Shown: positions 19,800 through 29,200 of the stretch, one piece after another
Layout of the letters: each line of letters starts with the position of its first letter
Numbering within the stretch: the first letter of the stretch is position 1
DNA from: Methanobacteriota archaeon
Lineage (GTDB): Archaea > Thermoplasmatota > Poseidoniia > Poseidoniales > Poseidoniaceae
Reading direction: 5' to 3'
Length of the DNA: 39,192 nt
Assembly: GCA_949514915.1 (NCBI GenBank)
Contig: CATFLP010000130.1
Span: 1-39,192 of the forward strand
Position numbers and translations under genes: made by a program
The notes under the pieces: generated by a model
The model's input: only the letters and a program-made list of their open reading frames with translations
Database searches by the model: none
Told to the model about the DNA's origin: nothing

Positions 19800-20705
19800 C
19801 TAATCCTCCAACATTTCTCTTACTAATTCCATATGTGTTTCAAATGAAATGTCTAACTCTTTTCTTTTTCTTGCAAGTAATGCAACTTCTGATGGATCAA
19901 TTATATCATCAACCCAAACAGTATCTAACATCATCTTATACATTTCAATAATTTGTGATTCTGATGCAACAGGTTCTTTTTCAGGTTCAGTTTCACTTTC
20001 TTCAGAATCATCAGAACCTAATTCTATTGTTTCTACTTGAAGTTCTTCATCATCAACTTCATCCATTAATTCATCCAAAGGATCTCTATATGTACTTTCA
20101 CCATTTCCAGAATTTGTATTGCCTCTTCCCCCAATCAAATCAAATGGGTCAACTTCTTCATCATCAACATCTTCAATATCATTTTCAGAATCATCTAGTG
20201 AAAAAGCATCTTGGCTAACTATGGAATCATTTTCAATTTCTTCAACCTCGTCTTCAGTTTCTATAAGTTCCATTGGGACAATTTCCTCCTCTTCTTCATC
20301 TTCCAAACCAAATTTTAGTGATGTGTCAGGCATTTCCTCTTCATCATCTTCAAAAGCAGCAAGAGGGTCATTAGATGGAGCGTTATTGGATGGTTTTTGC
20401 TCATTAAGTGTAACATTAATTAATTTTGTAAGTGCATTTGTAATACTAGAACTTTCTATTAAATTATCTTCTATTGCATCTTCAATTCTTTCGATTGCAA
20501 CAGATACAACAGCATCTCTTTTTCCAGACCAATCTCCATTACCTCTGAATTTTTTAATATGTTCTAAAGCATCAAATTTATCATCCTCAGTTAAATTTAA
20601 TTCATCTTGAACCGCTTTAATAATTTTCAAGTTTTGATCAATCACACCTTTCCTTTCAAATGCAATTACCATTACAGAATGTAGTACACGCTCTGGCTCA
20701 ACCAT
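19800..20705 (-). CDS. Acidic-linker protein with C-terminal TerB-like segment
   Basis: Helical N-terminus, about 130 aa very acidic low-complexity linker, C-terminal MYKMMLDTVWVDDIIDPSEVALLARKRKELDISFETHMELVREMLED. Confidence 0.6.
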   Translation of the reverse strand: MVEPERVLHSVMVIAFERKGVIDQNLKIIKAVQDELNLTEDDKFDALEHIKKFRGNGDWSGKRDAVVSVAIERIEDAIEDNLIESSSITNALTKLINVTLNEQKPSNNAPSNDPLAAFEDDEEEMPDTSLKFGLEDEEEEEIVPMELIETEDEVEEIENDSIVSQDAFSLDDSENDIEDVDDEEVDPFDLIGGRGNTNSGNGESTYRDPLDELMDEVDDEELQVETIELGSDDSEESETEPEKEPVASESQIIEMYKMMLDTVWVDDIIDPSEVALLARKRKELDISFETHMELVREMLED

Positions 20706-20750
20706 GCACTCCCTAGCACCTTTAGCAGTTAATACAAGTGGTCAATATGT

Positions 20751-21878
20751 TTAATTTACAAATTCAATTGAACGATTTTTTAATGTTTTTAATTGGTTAG
20801 TTACGGCAGCACCAAAAATATGTTCTGAACGTACACCAGTTAGGACAACCATTACTCTTAATTCTTCATGCATGGATTCATCTACTGTCGCACCCCAAAT
20901 AATCTTAGCATTTGGATTGATTTTATTTCTAATTACAGAGGCCGCTTCCTCTGCTTCTCCTAAAGTTAGTGATGGGCCACAAACAACATTTATTAGTGCC
21001 CCTCTTGCATCAGAAAAATCAACATCTAAAAGTGGTGACTCTAGTGCTTGCATAGTTGCTTCTGTAGCCCGATTCATGCCAGTCGATTCGCCTAAACCAA
21101 TCATTGCAACTCCACCTCCATTTTCCATTACACTTTTTAGATCCATAAAATCTAGATTTACTAATCCATCTTTCGTAATTAATTCTGTAATCCCTGCAAT
21201 ACTTCTCATTAATAATTCATCAGCAACTCTAAAAGCAGAACTAATTGGTAAATCTTTTACCCCCTCTACATGTAATAATCTTTCATTAGGCATTACTACT
21301 ACAGTATCACAAATATCTCTTAAACGTTCTAATCCCCATTCTGCATGTTGTCTTCTCATATTTCCTTCTGAATTAAATGGGTAAGTTACAATTGCAATTG
21401 TCAATGCCCCCTGTTCTTTAGCTAATTTTGCTAGAACATGTGCACTACCTGTTCCTGTTCCTCCACCAAGTCCACAAGTAACAAATGCAAGATCCGTTTC
21501 TTCAACAATATTTCTTAATGCACGTTCAGATTCATAAGCTGCTTGTTCACCTTTTTCAGGATTACCTCCAGCTCCATGACCTTTTGCAGTTCTTCCAATA
21601 AGTAGTTTATTTGGCACTTCCATTCGTAAAAGATGTTGAGCATCAGTATTGATTGCATAACCGATTACATATTTATCGTCAAGAAGATTTTCTTGAGCTA
21701 ATCTGTTTACAGTATTACTACCACAACCACCACAACCATAAACTCTAATTCTTGGCGTTAGTGTTCTTAGTAAATTTTCTAGTGCTTGATCGTTACTTGG
21801 AAGAGGTGCTGCTTCAGTAATCGCATCAACTTTTTTTTCTCCTTCTAATTCTAATACACGCTCTATGAGGTGTCGCAT
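20751..21878 (-). CDS. ftsZ: Cell division protein FtsZ (tubulin-like GTPase)
   Basis: VYGCGGCGSNTVNRL, LAFVTCGLGGGTGTGSA tubulin signature, MPNERLL, VADELLMRSIAGITELI. Confidence 0.95.
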   Translation of the reverse strand: MRHLIERVLELEGEKKVDAITEAAPLPSNDQALENLLRTLTPRIRVYGCGGCGSNTVNRLAQENLLDDKYVIGYAINTDAQHLLRMEVPNKLLIGRTAKGHGAGGNPEKGEQAAYESERALRNIVEETDLAFVTCGLGGGTGTGSAHVLAKLAKEQGALTIAIVTYPFNSEGNMRRQHAEWGLERLRDICDTVVVMPNERLLHVEGVKDLPISSAFRVADELLMRSIAGITELITKDGLVNLDFMDLKSVMENGGGVAMIGLGESTGMNRATEATMQALESPLLDVDFSDARGALINVVCGPSLTLGEAEEAASVIRNKINPNAKIIWGATVDESMHEELRVMVVLTGVRSEHIFGAAVTNQLKTLKNRSIEFVN

Positions 21879-21964
21879 ATCCCAAGTTTTTATCTTAGTG
21901 ACTTTGAATATGTCGCTATTATTACCAATAAAAAATCGATTATTGAAGCAAATTCATCTTGCCA

Positions 21965-22993
21965 TCAATCTGTTAGTCCATCTTCAACAACACTGAATAC
22001 TGCTTCACCTTCTGGTAAATTTGGACTGTCAACTAGTCTAGCAATCCTTCTTCCAGCTTTTGCTTTCCGCAAATAAATTCTGAATGCAGATGCATGACTA
22101 ATGATGTGGCCACCAACTGCTTTTGTAGGATCTCCCCACATAGCATCAGGTTTTGACATCACCTGATTGCAAATTAGTACTACCGCATTATTTACATCTG
22201 ATAATTGCTTTAATTCTTTCAAATGCCTGTTAAGTTTTTGTTGTCTATTTGCCAACATCCCTCTACCAATGAATTCTGCTCTAAAATGACTAATAACACT
22301 GTCAACTACGATCATCTTTACATTAATTCCACTTGCTGCTTTTTTAACTTCATCCACAAGTAACATTTGATGTGCTGAATTATATGCTCTTGCAACATGA
22401 CATCTTTTCAAGATTTCATCGGGATTTAATCCCTTAGCAGCAGCCATTTGCCTAATTCTTTCTGGTCTAAATGTGTCTTCAGTATCAATAAAAAATACAT
22501 GTGCAGGATCATTTTCATCTGAGAGCCCACCTTCTTTTAGTGGTAACATAGCATTAACAGCTAGTTGGTGGCTAAATTGTGTTTTACCTGAACCAAATTC
22601 TCCATATAATTCAGTAATGGATTTTGTTTCAAATCCGCCACCTAATAATTCATCAATACTTTGACATCCTGAGGTTAATTTTAGAACTTCTCTACGTTTT
22701 TCTAAAATATCTATACCACTTAGGAAACCACCAATGCTTGCCATTTTTCTAGCACCATTAATAATTCTTGAACTTACAGCTTCACCTAATTCTGCTTGAT
22801 CCGCAAGATCTGCAGGATTCATTACTGCGATCGCCATTAAATCATCAAAACCGGCTTCACGTAGTTTTTCTGCTGTGGCAGGACCCACACCAGGTAAGTC
22901 ATCTATAGTATATTCAGGATCATCTCCCACGTTAACCACTAGTTCCTCTTGTTCTTCCACTTCTTCTTCTTCTTTCTTCTTTGCCATACTCAT
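21965..22993 (-). CDS. radA: DNA repair and recombination protein RadA
   Basis: N-terminal HhH (DLPGVGPATAEKLREAGFDDLMAIAV), Walker A GEFGSGKTQFSHQLAV, NPDEILKRCHVARAYNSAHQM, VVDSVISHFRAEFIGRGMLANRQQKLNRHL. Confidence 0.97.
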   Translation of the reverse strand: MSMAKKKEEEEVEEQEELVVNVGDDPEYTIDDLPGVGPATAEKLREAGFDDLMAIAVMNPADLADQAELGEAVSSRIINGARKMASIGGFLSGIDILEKRREVLKLTSGCQSIDELLGGGFETKSITELYGEFGSGKTQFSHQLAVNAMLPLKEGGLSDENDPAHVFFIDTEDTFRPERIRQMAAAKGLNPDEILKRCHVARAYNSAHQMLLVDEVKKAASGINVKMIVVDSVISHFRAEFIGRGMLANRQQKLNRHLKELKQLSDVNNAVVLICNQVMSKPDAMWGDPTKAVGGHIISHASAFRIYLRKAKAGRRIARLVDSPNLPEGEAVFSVVEDGLTD

Positions 22994-23083
22994 CCCTCTA
23001 TTTCATCAGTTCTTAACATGCTTCAGTATATGAACTAACTAAAGAGGGGGTACATAAAAGTGAAAGTGAAAGTAAAACTGAAT

Positions 23084-23872
23084 TTACATTCCAGAGTGGT
23101 CATAACCAATGTTAAAAACTGTAGCAGTGTTTACATTTTCATCACTATCTAGTGTTATTTCTATTCTCCAATCAATTGTAATAGGCATTTCTATCGAAGA
23201 TTCAAAAATCATTTCATCTCCTCCTTCTAATGTTTCTGTTGTTTCATTGATTTTGTTATCTTGCCCATCATACAAGGTAATTGTAACTGTTACAGGGTCA
23301 TTACTACTAAACGGAGGTAAATCTAGATCATTTGGGTTTTCAACACTACTACTAACATTAATCCACATTGGAATATCTGTAGATGGACCGATATAATCTA
23401 CCCATACTACATCCGGATTTGCCGTATTTTGATTATTATGTTCCTGATTGTAATCTATTCTAATTTCTTCTGTGACACTTCTTTCATTATCTTCAGAATC
23501 CATTGCGGTAATTATTGCTTCAAAGACGCCATGAACTGAATATTCATGTGTGAAAACACCATTTTCACTTCCATTTGAATAAATTAAATCTGAACCATCT
23601 CCTGGATTAATTGTAAATCCTGTAATGTCTCCACTTCCAGAAGTAGTGTTGCTTAAATCAAACTCAATAGATACAGGGTTGCTTTGTTGTTCAATTGTTT
23701 CGTTTCCATTTCCTTTTGTAATTTCCAATGTGCCTGAATTAGCCGATAAAATAAGAACAATATCTATTGGGCCAGAATATTCTTCATTTTTCTCTCCCCC
23801 ACATCCACTGAATGCTGAAAAAATTACTAATAAAATTAGTAGCGACGTCATAGTTTTTTGTGATTTAAACAT
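23084..23872 (-). CDS. Secreted lipoprotein with PKD-like segment
   Basis: MFKSQKTMTSLLILLVIFSAFSGCGG signal peptide with lipobox; PGDGSDLIYSNGSENGVFTHEYSVHGVFEAIITAMDSEDN resembles a PKD domain. The track extends the start to 23914. Confidence 0.72.
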   Translation of the reverse strand: MFKSQKTMTSLLILLVIFSAFSGCGGEKNEEYSGPIDIVLILSANSGTLEITKGNGNETIEQQSNPVSIEFDLSNTTSGSGDITGFTINPGDGSDLIYSNGSENGVFTHEYSVHGVFEAIITAMDSEDNERSVTEEIRIDYNQEHNNQNTANPDVVWVDYIGPSTDIPMWINVSSSVENPNDLDLPPFSSNDPVTVTITLYDGQDNKINETTETLEGGDEMIFESSIEMPITIDWRIEITLDSDENVNTATVFNIGYDHSGM

Positions 23873-23942
23873 GTTTTTCAGTACTGTGTGAGTACTACTA
23901 GTCCAAAAAGGCACCGTTTTCCTGATTGTTTTTTTTGCATTT

Positions 23943-23960
23943 TACTTGAATATTCAAGTA
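23943..23960. promoter_or_regulatory. Perfect 18-bp palindrome TACTTGAATATTCAAGTA upstream of tRNA-Met
   Basis: Read directly; ends 22 bp before the tRNA 5' end. Confidence 0.4.
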
Positions 23961-23982
23961 TGATGGGCTTCACGCCCAATAT

Positions 23983-24057
23983 AACGAGGTGGGGTAGTCT
24001 GGATATCCCGTCGGGCTCATAACCCGGAGATCGTTGGTTCAAATCCATCCCTCGTTA
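23983..24057 (+). tRNA. tRNA-Met(CAT), initiator type
   Basis: AACGAGG/CCTCGTT acceptor stem, D-arm GGGGTAGTCTGGATATCCC, anticodon arm TCGGG-CTCATAA-CCCGG with the GGG/CCC initiator signature, TTCAAAT T-loop, A1-U72 pair. No encoded CCA. Confidence 0.93.
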
Positions 24058-24066
24058 CTTTTTTCC

Positions 24067-24852
24067 CTAGTACGAGTAATAATCTGATGTTGGATTTAAT
24101 GAATCAATTGCTTTTGCTAATTTTTCATTTGCCGCTTGTTCGCCCGCATTAATAGCTTCAATTTGAGAATTAATATCTCCTATTGAATCAATAATTTTTT
24201 GTTTGTATTTTGAATCTAGTTTTTCAGTGTTTGAAATCAACTCCAATCTAGGGAGTAATTGACTAATATATCTTGGAACATATCCTTCGGGACTAAAAAT
24301 AAAATGGCCATTTTTTAAGATAACAGGTCCATTGTTATCTAATGAATGAATTAATTTTTTACAAGCCGATTTTGAACCACTAAGTTTGCCTTTTATTGTG
24401 ATTCTTGCTTCTAACATTAATATGCAAATTTCTGAATCCAATGGTCTTAATTTATTTGCTTTATTTAAATGATTTAATGATCTTAAAAGATTCTTTAATC
24501 CAATTTCAGCACATGCAAAGACAATTTCATCATTAGCCACAGTAGAAATATTTGAATCTACCATTTCAATTCTTTTTGTTTTTTTAGCCATTTGATTCAA
24601 TATTTTTCTATGTTTTTGTAACATTTTACTAGCATTTTTACATAATTTATATTTTTCTCTTTGAAGTAATATTGATGAGCTTCCCCTTAATGTTCTTACA
24701 AGGAAATGTTGCCTTTCTATGTCTCTATTTTTCTCATTTAACAATCTCTCTGCTAATTCTGTAGACATTACTTCTGCAATTTCTAATCTCCCCTCTTGAG
24801 CATATCTCTCAAACTGAGAAATTACCTGTTCTGGGTTGCTCATTCCAAACAT
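24067..24852 (-). CDS. Hypothetical helical protein
   Basis: 261-aa helix-rich ORF with no stronger ORF in the region; charged coiled-coil-like C-terminus. Confidence 0.65.
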   Translation of the reverse strand: MFGMSNPEQVISQFERYAQEGRLEIAEVMSTELAERLLNEKNRDIERQHFLVRTLRGSSSILLQREKYKLCKNASKMLQKHRKILNQMAKKTKRIEMVDSNISTVANDEIVFACAEIGLKNLLRSLNHLNKANKLRPLDSEICILMLEARITIKGKLSGSKSACKKLIHSLDNNGPVILKNGHFIFSPEGYVPRYISQLLPRLELISNTEKLDSKYKQKIIDSIGDINSQIEAINAGEQAANEKLAKAIDSLNPTSDYYSY

Positions 24853-24929
24853 ATCATCTTAGGTGAGAAGGTCTCCTGCTTAGTATGTACTGTGAATTAT
24901 CATATATCCCACGACCTTTTCGCCTGTTT

Positions 24930-25454
24930 ATGCAGCCTTTACGAATTGCAGTTACTGGAGTTCCAGGTTGCGGTAAAACCAGTTTATGTGAGATAATAAA
25001 ATTTGAAACAATTACAGTTTTAGATTTAGCAAAAAAATTTGACACAATCAACAAAGAAACATTAAATTTAGATACAGTAGAAATAGATGTTGAATTATTA
25101 AAAGGAAAATTAGTAGAAGAATGGAGTAATCCTCCCCCAAAACATGTATTTGTGGATGGCCACTTATCTCATAATTTACCAGTTGATTGTGTTATATTAT
25201 TACGTTGTAGGCCAGATGTCTTGGAAAATAGATTAAGGAAAAGAAATTGGGATGAAGAAAAAATTTCTGAGAATGTAGAATCTGAATTATTGAGTTCTAT
25301 CATTGTTGAATTAGATGAAAATTTAGACATATTAGAACTTGATACAACCGCAACATCCATTCTTGAAATTTCAAATAAGGTAAATCAATGGATTAAGGGT
25401 AATAAAGTCACAAGTATGCTAGACATAGATTGGATTGCAGAATTACATTCTTAG
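24930..25454 (+). CDS. Fap7/AK6-type archaeal adenylate kinase
   Basis: Walker A RIAVTGVPGCGKTSLCEII, VFVDGHLSHNLPVDCVILLRCRPDVLENRLRKRNWDEEKISENVESE typical of the family. ATG at 24930 preferred. Confidence 0.92.
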   Translation: MQPLRIAVTGVPGCGKTSLCEIIKFETITVLDLAKKFDTINKETLNLDTVEIDVELLKGKLVEEWSNPPPKHVFVDGHLSHNLPVDCVILLRCRPDVLENRLRKRNWDEEKISENVESELLSSIIVELDENLDILELDTTATSILEISNKVNQWIKGNKVTSMLDIDWIAELHS

Positions 25455-25495
25455 GTATTTTTTTCACAAATCATTTTGATAGTAGAAAGTTGGAG

Positions 25496-26203
25496 ATGAT
25501 AGTAATGGGATTAGAGGGTTTACGAAGCAAGTGGGAAATTTTAATTAAGCCATTAGTATCTAGAATGGGCAATATTCCGCCTTCCTTAATTACATGGTCA
25601 ACTGTGCCATTAGCATTAATTGCATGCTATTTCCTTTTAACTGCGGATAGGGGATTTTCAGGAGGAGTATCACTATTAATCGGATTTATTTTAATTATAT
25701 TTACTGGAGTTTTTGATGCATTAGATGGTAATGTTGCCAGAACTTATGGTAAAACAAGTAGATATGGAGATTACTTGGATCATACAATAGATAGAATTGT
25801 AGATATTGCATTTTTATTGGCAATAGCACATAATGCATCATGGATTATTAATCCAATATGGGGGTGGGCTGCTGCACTTTCAACGTTATTAGGATCTTAT
25901 ATGGGCACTCAGGCCCAAAGCGTGGGATTAGGTAGAAATTATGGTGGGTTTGGTAGAGCAGATAGAATCGTAGTAACTTTAATTGGGATTTTATTAGCAT
26001 CTGTACAATCATTTTTAGAAGTTTCAGATCCTACTTGGTTAGGTATTGATTGGAATCCTATGAATTTGGTGATATTTATCAGTTTAATCGGGGGAATATA
26101 CACATTTTTTAGTAGATTTTTTGCAGCTAGCAGGGATTTGAAGGTGCTCGACAAACAAGAACCCTTAACACAGACGAAGCCCCCCTCGCAAGTAGATGAG
26201 TAA
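25496..26203 (+). CDS. CDP-alcohol phosphatidyltransferase (archaetidylinositol-phosphate-synthase-like)
   Basis: FDALDGNVARTYGKTSRYGDYLDHTIDR matches DGx2ARx8Gx3Dx3D; multiple TM segments. Confidence 0.9.
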   Translation: MIVMGLEGLRSKWEILIKPLVSRMGNIPPSLITWSTVPLALIACYFLLTADRGFSGGVSLLIGFILIIFTGVFDALDGNVARTYGKTSRYGDYLDHTIDRIVDIAFLLAIAHNASWIINPIWGWAAALSTLLGSYMGTQAQSVGLGRNYGGFGRADRIVVTLIGILLASVQSFLEVSDPTWLGIDWNPMNLVIFISLIGGIYTFFSRFFAASRDLKVLDKQEPLTQTKPPSQVDE

Positions 26204-29200
26204 TTCCGCCCTCAAAATTCCGAATTCCCGCGCAAAGAGGCCAGTTAATGGGGATTTTATGCGTCACAGTCTTAACCCAAACCAAGAACACAGTTCCCTG
26301 AGAGGGAATCGAATGGATGGGACTTCACGCCTCCGCGCATTATTTTTAGTTGGATTGATGTTGCTTGCTACTTGGGCTCAAGGAGCATATGCTAGTACAG
26401 GATTTGGGCCAATGACAGGCCCTGATGCAGATGGAGATGGCATCTCCGATGATGATGAAATTGCAAATGGAACTAATCCAGAAGATCCTGATACTGATGG
26501 CGATGGGTTAAATGATTTTCAAGAACAAGAAAATGGAACAAATCCAAATTCAAATGATACAGATGGAGATCAAATTCCAGATGATTTAGAAATTATACAG
26601 TTTGGAACAGATCCGTTATCGAATGATACAGATGGAGATGGTTTACTTGATTGGCAAGAATTAGTACCTGATAATGGAACAAACCCATTAAATCCTGATT
26701 CTGATGGTGATGGGTTAAATGATTACGATGAAGTAGTAACATATCTCACAGACCCAAAGGCAATAGATACAGATGGAGATTCTATTGAAGATGGTGATGA
26801 AGTAATTAATACAAACACAAACCCCGCTGTATCAGATACAGATGGAGATGGGTTACATGATGGATCAGAGGTAAATCAATATCTTACAGACCCTAATTTA
26901 CCAGATACAGATGGAGACGGATTAAATGATAGTGCAGAGGTGATTAGTCATTTAACTGATCCACTTCTAAATGATACAGATGGAGATGGACATTTAGATG
27001 GAGATGAAGTAGCCAATTTCACAGATCCTTTAGATTCGAATGACCCATTACCAGATGATGGAGGCAATGGTGAAATTGATGATGACGATAATTATGATCA
27101 GACACAATTGCCTGCAATTGGCATTTCAGTTTCGTTTAATCCAACTACTGAAAAATCAACAATTTCTTGGTATAACATTGATGGCGACGGGTTAGATGAT
27201 CAAACGGAAGCATCAGTATTATCCTACTTGCATTCATCAGTATACTATATTTACAGACATACATCTAGAATTACAGAAATAAATATTCAATCATTACAAC
27301 CTATTGATGAACTTACAACAGCGGCTTGTGGTGCAGAGAATTATTTCCTTTGTAAAAATGGTTCAAACCCATTCCATGAAGGGCATTCTGTAGATTATCA
27401 GATTTCAGCTGAGGTTTCTGGAGAATTTTACTATGCGATTGTTACTGAACAAGCAGATGGAACACAAAGTACAAGTTTATATTGTGGTCAAAATTCATTA
27501 TGTAATCCAATAAATGAAACAACAGAACCTGTTAGAACACCCTCCTTGTTATCTGCGACTTTTAATTCTCAATCAGAAACAACAACATTGTCCTGGGTTA
27601 ATTATAATCAATTAAATGCAGGAGAATTACCAGAAGTAGGCCCTGATGCATTAACAATTAGAGTTTGGAGACATACAAACCCATTAAATCGTAGTAATGG
27701 ATTTGTTCTTTCAACAAGTACATCTACTTATTTAGTAGCATCATTAACTGCAACAAATACTCAATTTACAGTATCAGTCCCTGAAAATATTCAACGTTCA
27801 GTTTATTATTCAGTAACTTATTATTTACCAAACCATTTAGGTCAGGGTTTGGATTATGAAGATTTAAGGTTTGAATTACCTGATGGATCTACTAATTCAA
27901 ATACACTTGCATTACCCGTTGTTGAAGATACTTCGAATCCTGTAATACCAGAAGGCGTTTCAGCAGTTTTTGAGCCGAATGAAATGACTGGAAATGGTGT
28001 TACAAATATTAGTTGGACTGATTCTGCTGGTGAAGTCGGTGAAGTTTACACTCTTTGGCGTTCAAGATTACCAATTGAAGATGTTTATGAGCCAGGAGTT
28101 ATGATGTTAGGTTCTAGTATGGAAGGAGTAAATTATTATCCACATCAAATTAATAGAGGTACACTTGGTTTCTATTATTATTGCGTAACTATTCAAGATT
28201 CAAATGGCCGTACAAACTTATCTACAGAATCATCTAATTGTGTAACGGTATTTGAAAATACATTTGACCCGTGGATCGCTGAACCAACAGATATTACAGC
28301 AGCATATATTGGTAATGCAATTACAAAAGTTAATTGGACAGATCAAATTGGAGTAGAAGGAGAAATATACCACATTTGGAGATCAAATTCTGAGATAACA
28401 AGTGCATCATTTGAATCAAACCCTCCTGAATTAGTAGGTTCATCAGATGCTGGTTTAGGCACTTTTGATGTAGTTGTAGATGAAACATGGACTCAGGACT
28501 CATACTATTGTGTAACTACTAAAGCCAGATATAATTTAGAAGAGTTCCAAGAATTTGATAATAGGGAATTTGATGAAGACGAAGGAACTTATGAGGACTT
28601 TAGATTTGTTCAAAACTGCTTTGGGCCAGTTGCTGAAGATATTAGTCCACCAAGGAAAACACCAGTAAATTCAGTTGATGTTTGGAGAGTTGGAGATGCA
28701 GCAGTAAGAATTAACTTCCAACAAATTATTGAAGAAACTGGAGAAACTTACTATATTTACAGGTGTACAAATCCTGATATTTTCAAGGGAATTGGAGGAG
28801 TACCTACAGATTCGTCATTATTACTTGATGAATGGGAAATGATTGAAGGGCCAATTGATTTTGCTAATGAGGATGAACCTGCACAAACAGTCTCAATTTC
28901 AATCCCATCTGGATTGAATAGAGAAGTATGGTATGCAGTTGCGGCAATGGATACGGATGGAAATTTACAATTTGAGTTACAAGAAGATTACAATGCAAGA
29001 ATGGTTAATGAAGACACACTTGGTCCTGGATTGGATATTGCCATTTTAGGTGCTCAGGGGAATTCACTAAAGGCAGGGACATATACAATTCAAGCAACAC
29101 TTGCTGAAGCTTCTGGAGGTAATTTACCTAAGATTACAATCAAAGATACTGATGGTATGAATATAGTAATGGGATTATTTATGACTTCATCTGGACCATT

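Noticed and set aside
20119-20610. 163-aa Ser-rich ORF
   Set aside because: Antisense of the acidic (GAA/GAT-rich) linker gene; Ser runs are the reverse complement of D/E codons.
23041-23083. gtgaaagtgaaagtaaaa repeats upstream of radA/3' of lipoprotein gene
   Set aside because: Only about three imperfect hexamers; likely chance in AT-rich intergenic DNA.
26421-27060. Repeat array as possible mobile element or CRISPR
   Set aside because: Repeats keep frame and encode TSP3 motifs; degenerate protein repeats.
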